DNA of 64,000 nucleotides from Rhodovarius crocodyli (lineage in GTDB: Bacteria; Pseudomonadota; Alphaproteobacteria; Acetobacterales; Acetobacteraceae). Both the position numbers and the translations under genes were made by a program. Location: positions 124,001-188,000 of the forward strand of contig NZ_SACL01000009.1 in assembly GCF_004005855.1 (NCBI RefSeq), in the 5' to 3' direction. The notes under the pieces are model-generated. The model searched no databases. It was not told the origin of the DNA and was given only the letters and a program-made list of their open reading frames with translations. Positions within the stretch are counted from its first letter, which is position 1. Each line of letters begins with the position of its first letter. Below, in pieces: positions 61,641-64,000 of the stretch.

Positions 61641-62159
61641 ATGATCATCCGGATGTCTGAACTAAGCGACCTGCCCGCCATCACCGCCATCTACGGCCAT
61701 TGGGTGGCCCATGGCCTGGCGAGCTTCGAACTGGAGCCGCCCGACGGCGAGGAGATGGCCCGCAGGCGGGATGCCGTGCTGGCCGGCGGCTACCCTTATC
61801 TGGTGGCCGAGGATGAGGGGCGGCTGCTCGGCTATGCCTATGCCGGGCCCTATCGCACCCGCCCCGGCTATCGCTTCACGGTCGAGAACAGCATCTATGT
61901 CTCGCCCGATGCGCATCGCGGCGGGGTCGCGCGCGCGCTGCTGGCGCGGCTGATCGAGGAATGCACCGCCCGCGGCTTCCGCCTGATGGTCGCGGTGATC
62001 GGCGACAGCGGGAATGCCGCCTCCATCGGCCTGCACCGTTCCCAGGGCTTCAGCATGGTCGGCACCATCCCCGCCATCGGCTGGAAGCATGGCCGCTGGG
62101 TGGACAGCGTGCTGATGAGCCTGCCGCTGGGCGAGGGCGCCGAAAGCCCGCCGGCATGA
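61641..62159 (+). CDS. GNAT N-acetyltransferase (phosphinothricin/methionine-sulfoximine type)
   Basis: A 172-residue acetyltransferase. It begins IIRMSELSDLPAITAIYGHWV, with acetyl-CoA motif SPDAHRGGVARALLARLIEEC and SGNAASIGLHRSQGFSMVG, and ends GRWVDSVLMSLPL, the order of the Pat/Bar (MddA) branch that acetylates toxic amino-acid analogues. ATG 61641 begins at the domain; an earlier ATG at 61563 adds 26 poorly conserved residues. It overlaps the MFS gene by 4 nt (ATGA). Confidence 0.88.
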   Translation: MIIRMSELSDLPAITAIYGHWVAHGLASFELEPPDGEEMARRRDAVLAGGYPYLVAEDEGRLLGYAYAGPYRTRPGYRFTVENSIYVSPDAHRGGVARALLARLIEECTARGFRLMVAVIGDSGNAASIGLHRSQGFSMVGTIPAIGWKHGRWVDSVLMSLPLGEGAESPPA

Positions 62160-63271
62160 GCACGCCCGACCGGGACAACCGCAACGCCGCCATCACCCTG
62201 GCGCTGACCCTGCCCACCGACACGGTGCTGTATCTGCTGCTGCCGCTGCATGCCGCCGAGTTCGGCGTGACCCTGGCCGAGGCCGGGCTGCTGCTGGCCG
62301 CCAACCGCCTGGTGCGGATCGTGGGCTATGGCTGGGTGGCGCGGCTGTATGCGGGGCGGGGAACGCGCGCGGCCTGCCTGATGGCGGTGGCGGCGTCCGT
62401 CGCTTCCTCGCTGGGCTATGCGCTGGCGCCGGGGGTGGTGATGCTGCTGGCCGCGCGGCTGGCCTGGGGGCTGGCCTTCGCCGCGCTGAACATCGCCACG
62501 CAGGACATGGCGACCCGCTTGCCCCAAGGTGCGGCCCGGCGCAGCGGCACGTCGCGCGCCATCGTGGCGGCGGGGCCGATGCTGTGCCTGGTGGCCGGTG
62601 CGCTGGCCACGCGATGGGTACCGGCACCCATGGTGTTCCTGGGCCTGGCGGCGCTGGCCGCCTGCGCGCTGCCCTTCGCGGCCGGCCTGCCGGCGGGGCA
62701 GGGCACGGATGCGCTGGGCAAGGGCGGTCCGCGCTTCTCGCTGCCCGGGCGGATGGATGTGTGGGGGCTGATCCAGGGCATCACGCTGGAGGGGCTCTAT
62801 GTGTTCGCGCTGGCCATCCTGGCCGCCGCCGCCTGGCCCGAGGCCGGGGCGCTGGCCGCCGGCGCCGCGCTGGCCAGCCGCTATCTGGCCGAGATCCTGC
62901 TGGGCCGCCCGGCAGGCGCCCTGGCCGAGCGTTTCGGCGCGCTGCGCGTGCTGATCGTGGTGTCGCTCGGTTCGGCGGCGGCGCTGGCGGCGATCGGACT
63001 TGGGGCGCTGTGGCTGGGTGTGGCGGTGGTGGTGGTGCTGCGCGGCATCCTGCAGCCGCTGCCGCCGCCGGTGATCGCGGCCGCCAATCCCGGGCCGGCG
63101 CGGGTGCCGGCCCTTGCGCGGCAGGCGACGTGGCGGGACATCGGCGCGGGGCTGGGCCCCTTGCTGGCCGGCATGCTGCTGCCGGTGGTCCCGGTGCCGG
63201 CGCTGTTCCTGGGGGCGGCGGGCGTGCTGGCGCTGGCCTCGCTGGGGCTGGCCCGGCCTAGCCGCCCATAG
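62156..63271 (+). CDS. MFS family transporter
   Basis: A 371-residue polytopic protein with about 11-12 membrane helices, short for the family. The loop motif between helices 2 and 3 is VARLYAGRGTRAACLMAVA, and helix 4-5 holds ARLAWGLAFAALNIATQDM. Coupling with the Pat-type acetyltransferase suggests export of an acetylated or toxic metabolite. The 3' end overlaps the convergent glpD by 14 nt. Confidence 0.85.
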   Translation: MSTPDRDNRNAAITLALTLPTDTVLYLLLPLHAAEFGVTLAEAGLLLAANRLVRIVGYGWVARLYAGRGTRAACLMAVAASVASSLGYALAPGVVMLLAARLAWGLAFAALNIATQDMATRLPQGAARRSGTSRAIVAAGPMLCLVAGALATRWVPAPMVFLGLAALAACALPFAAGLPAGQGTDALGKGGPRFSLPGRMDVWGLIQGITLEGLYVFALAILAAAAWPEAGALAAGAALASRYLAEILLGRPAGALAERFGALRVLIVVSLGSAAALAAIGLGALWLGVAVVVVLRGILQPLPPPVIAAANPGPARVPALARQATWRDIGAGLGPLLAGMLLPVVPVPALFLGAAGVLALASLGLARPSRP

Positions 63272-64000
63272 CCTCGCGCACCGTTTCCCGCTCGGCCTCG
63301 CTCATGTGCAGGCCGAGCTTGGTGCGACGCCACAGGATGTCCTGGGCGGTGAAGGCCCATTCATGGTCGCGCATCCAGTCGATCTCGCGCTGCGTCAGTC
63401 CGGCGCCGAAGTGCCGGCCCATATCGGCCAGGCTGCCGGCATCACCGATGACGGCGGGCAGTTCCGCGCCATGGGTGCGCACCAGCCTCTCCATGCCCGG
63501 CATCCAGGGATAGCGGCGGGTCATCCCGGCCAGGAAGGCATCCCGGCCCAGCCCGCCCAGATCGCCCCCGGGCAGCATCGCGCCCGCCGTCCAGGGCGTG
63601 CCCACATGGCCCAGCGCGCGGCCGATCATGGTCGTCGCGTCCTGCGCCAGATGGCGGAAGGTGGTGATCTTGCCGCCATAGACCGACAGCAGCGGCGGGC
63701 CTTCCTCATCCAGCTTCAGCACATAGTCGCGCGTGACGGCGGAAGGATCATCCGCGCCGTCGTCGAACAGCGGCCGCACACCCGAGTAGCGCCAGACGAT
63801 GTCGGCCATCGACAGCTGGCGGCGGAACTGCCGGTTCACGGCCTCGATCAGATAGGCCGCTTCCTCCTCGGTGCAGCGGGCGGCGGCGGGGTCGCCCTCA
63901 TGCGGGATGTCGGTGGTGCCGATCAGGGAGAACTCGCCCTCATACGGGATCACGAACACCACGCGCCGGTCGTCGTTCTGCAGGATATAGGCCTGGGCGC
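63258..64000 (-). CDS. glpD: Glycerol-3-phosphate dehydrogenase, C-terminal part (5' end outside window)
   Basis: About 247 residues of the aerobic FAD-dependent dehydrogenase GlpD, with the N-terminus beyond the right edge; the frame is open from 63258 to 64000. FVIPYEGEFSLIGTTDIPHEGD, VRPLFDDGADDPSAVTRDYVL and LLSVYGGKITTFRHLAQDA are family signatures, and the C-terminal DUF-like cap ends WRRTKLGLHMSEAE. It oxidises glycerol 3-phosphate to DHAP and feeds the quinone pool. It overlaps the convergent MFS gene. Confidence 0.95.
   Translation of the reverse strand, partial: AQAYILQNDDRRVVFVIPYEGEFSLIGTTDIPHEGDPAAARCTEEEAAYLIEAVNRQFRRQLSMADIVWRYSGVRPLFDDGADDPSAVTRDYVLKLDEEGPPLLSVYGGKITTFRHLAQDATTMIGRALGHVGTPWTAGAMLPGGDLGGLGRDAFLAGMTRRYPWMPGMERLVRTHGAELPAVIGDAGSLADMGRHFGAGLTQREIDWMRDHEWAFTAQDILWRRTKLGLHMSEAERETVREAMGG

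Overview
The window is 64 kb of very GC-rich, tightly packed bacterial chromosome, and both ends cut through a gene. Gene content fits an aerobic alphaproteobacterium, most likely Acetobacteraceae of the Roseomonas type: tatB-tatC directly before serS, an MbfA-type membrane ferritin, a RibB fused to a dead GTP cyclohydrolase II domain, a tricarboxylate-transporter binding protein, a membrane urate oxidase, and a SARP-like regulator with a repeat C-terminus. The taxon is inferred from gene content only. No rRNA, tRNA, transposase, phage gene or CRISPR array was seen.

Layout. 1-5.3 kb (minus): a circularly permuted ATP-grasp/alpha-E protein (cut by the left edge) and a transglutaminase/DUF2126 protein, an amide-bond-forming or peptide-modification pair. 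5.5-8.9 kb (plus): a degenerate phytanoyl-CoA-dioxygenase-like protein, an Ldh_2-family dehydrogenase and a class V aminotransferase. 9.1-12.4 kb: a molybdopterin oxidoreductase divergent from a limonene-monooxygenase-like flavoprotein. 12.5-14.1 kb: a two-gene polysaccharide ABC exporter. 14.1-19.3 kb: a TetR repressor divergent from an RND efflux pair, with two identical palindromic operators between them. 19.5-22.3 kb: a lipoprotein, a small helical protein, a CorC/HlyC-like membrane protein and rpmB. 22.4-25.1 kb: a permease and a GlcG/HbpS protein divergent from a GntR regulator. 25.3-30.5 kb: a central-metabolism run, rpiB-glyA-nrdR-ribD-ribE-ribB(X). 30.7-36.4 kb: a small secreted protein, an acyl-CoA dehydrogenase, an orphan ABC ATPase, tatB, tatC and serS. 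36.7-43.7 kb: ureide/urate catabolism (M20 amidohydrolase, hiuH, puuD), a YcaO enzyme translationally coupled to puuD, a SARP-like regulator and a beta-hydroxyacid dehydrogenase. 44-49.2 kb: an animal-type haem peroxidase with a small partner, and tcuBA with a divergent GntR gene. 49.4-53.7 kb: a luciferase-like oxidoreductase, MbfA, a short Hsp70-like protein and an alpha/beta hydrolase. 53.9-59.9 kb (minus): LysR, beta-hydroxyacid dehydrogenase, aldehyde dehydrogenase, serine acetyltransferase, VOC protein and TctC-type binding protein. 60-64 kb: a YiiX-like papain-fold protein, enoyl-CoA hydratase, GNAT-MFS pair and the C-terminal part of glpD.

The most unusual feature is not a gene. Five intergenic regions of nearly identical length (256-263 bp), each exactly filling the stop-to-stop gap between two convergent genes, are chains of strong hairpins belonging to two repeat families (A: 8859, 36421, 50406; B: 19279, 43723). 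In family A the long central stem keeps pairing although its sequence differs between copies, which points to a selected structure, perhaps a two-way transcription terminator or mRNA 3'-end element. Other points to check are the shared GACCGGTC operator linking the TetR gene to two loci, the coupling of a YcaO enzyme to urate oxidase, and several enzymes lacking canonical active-site residues.
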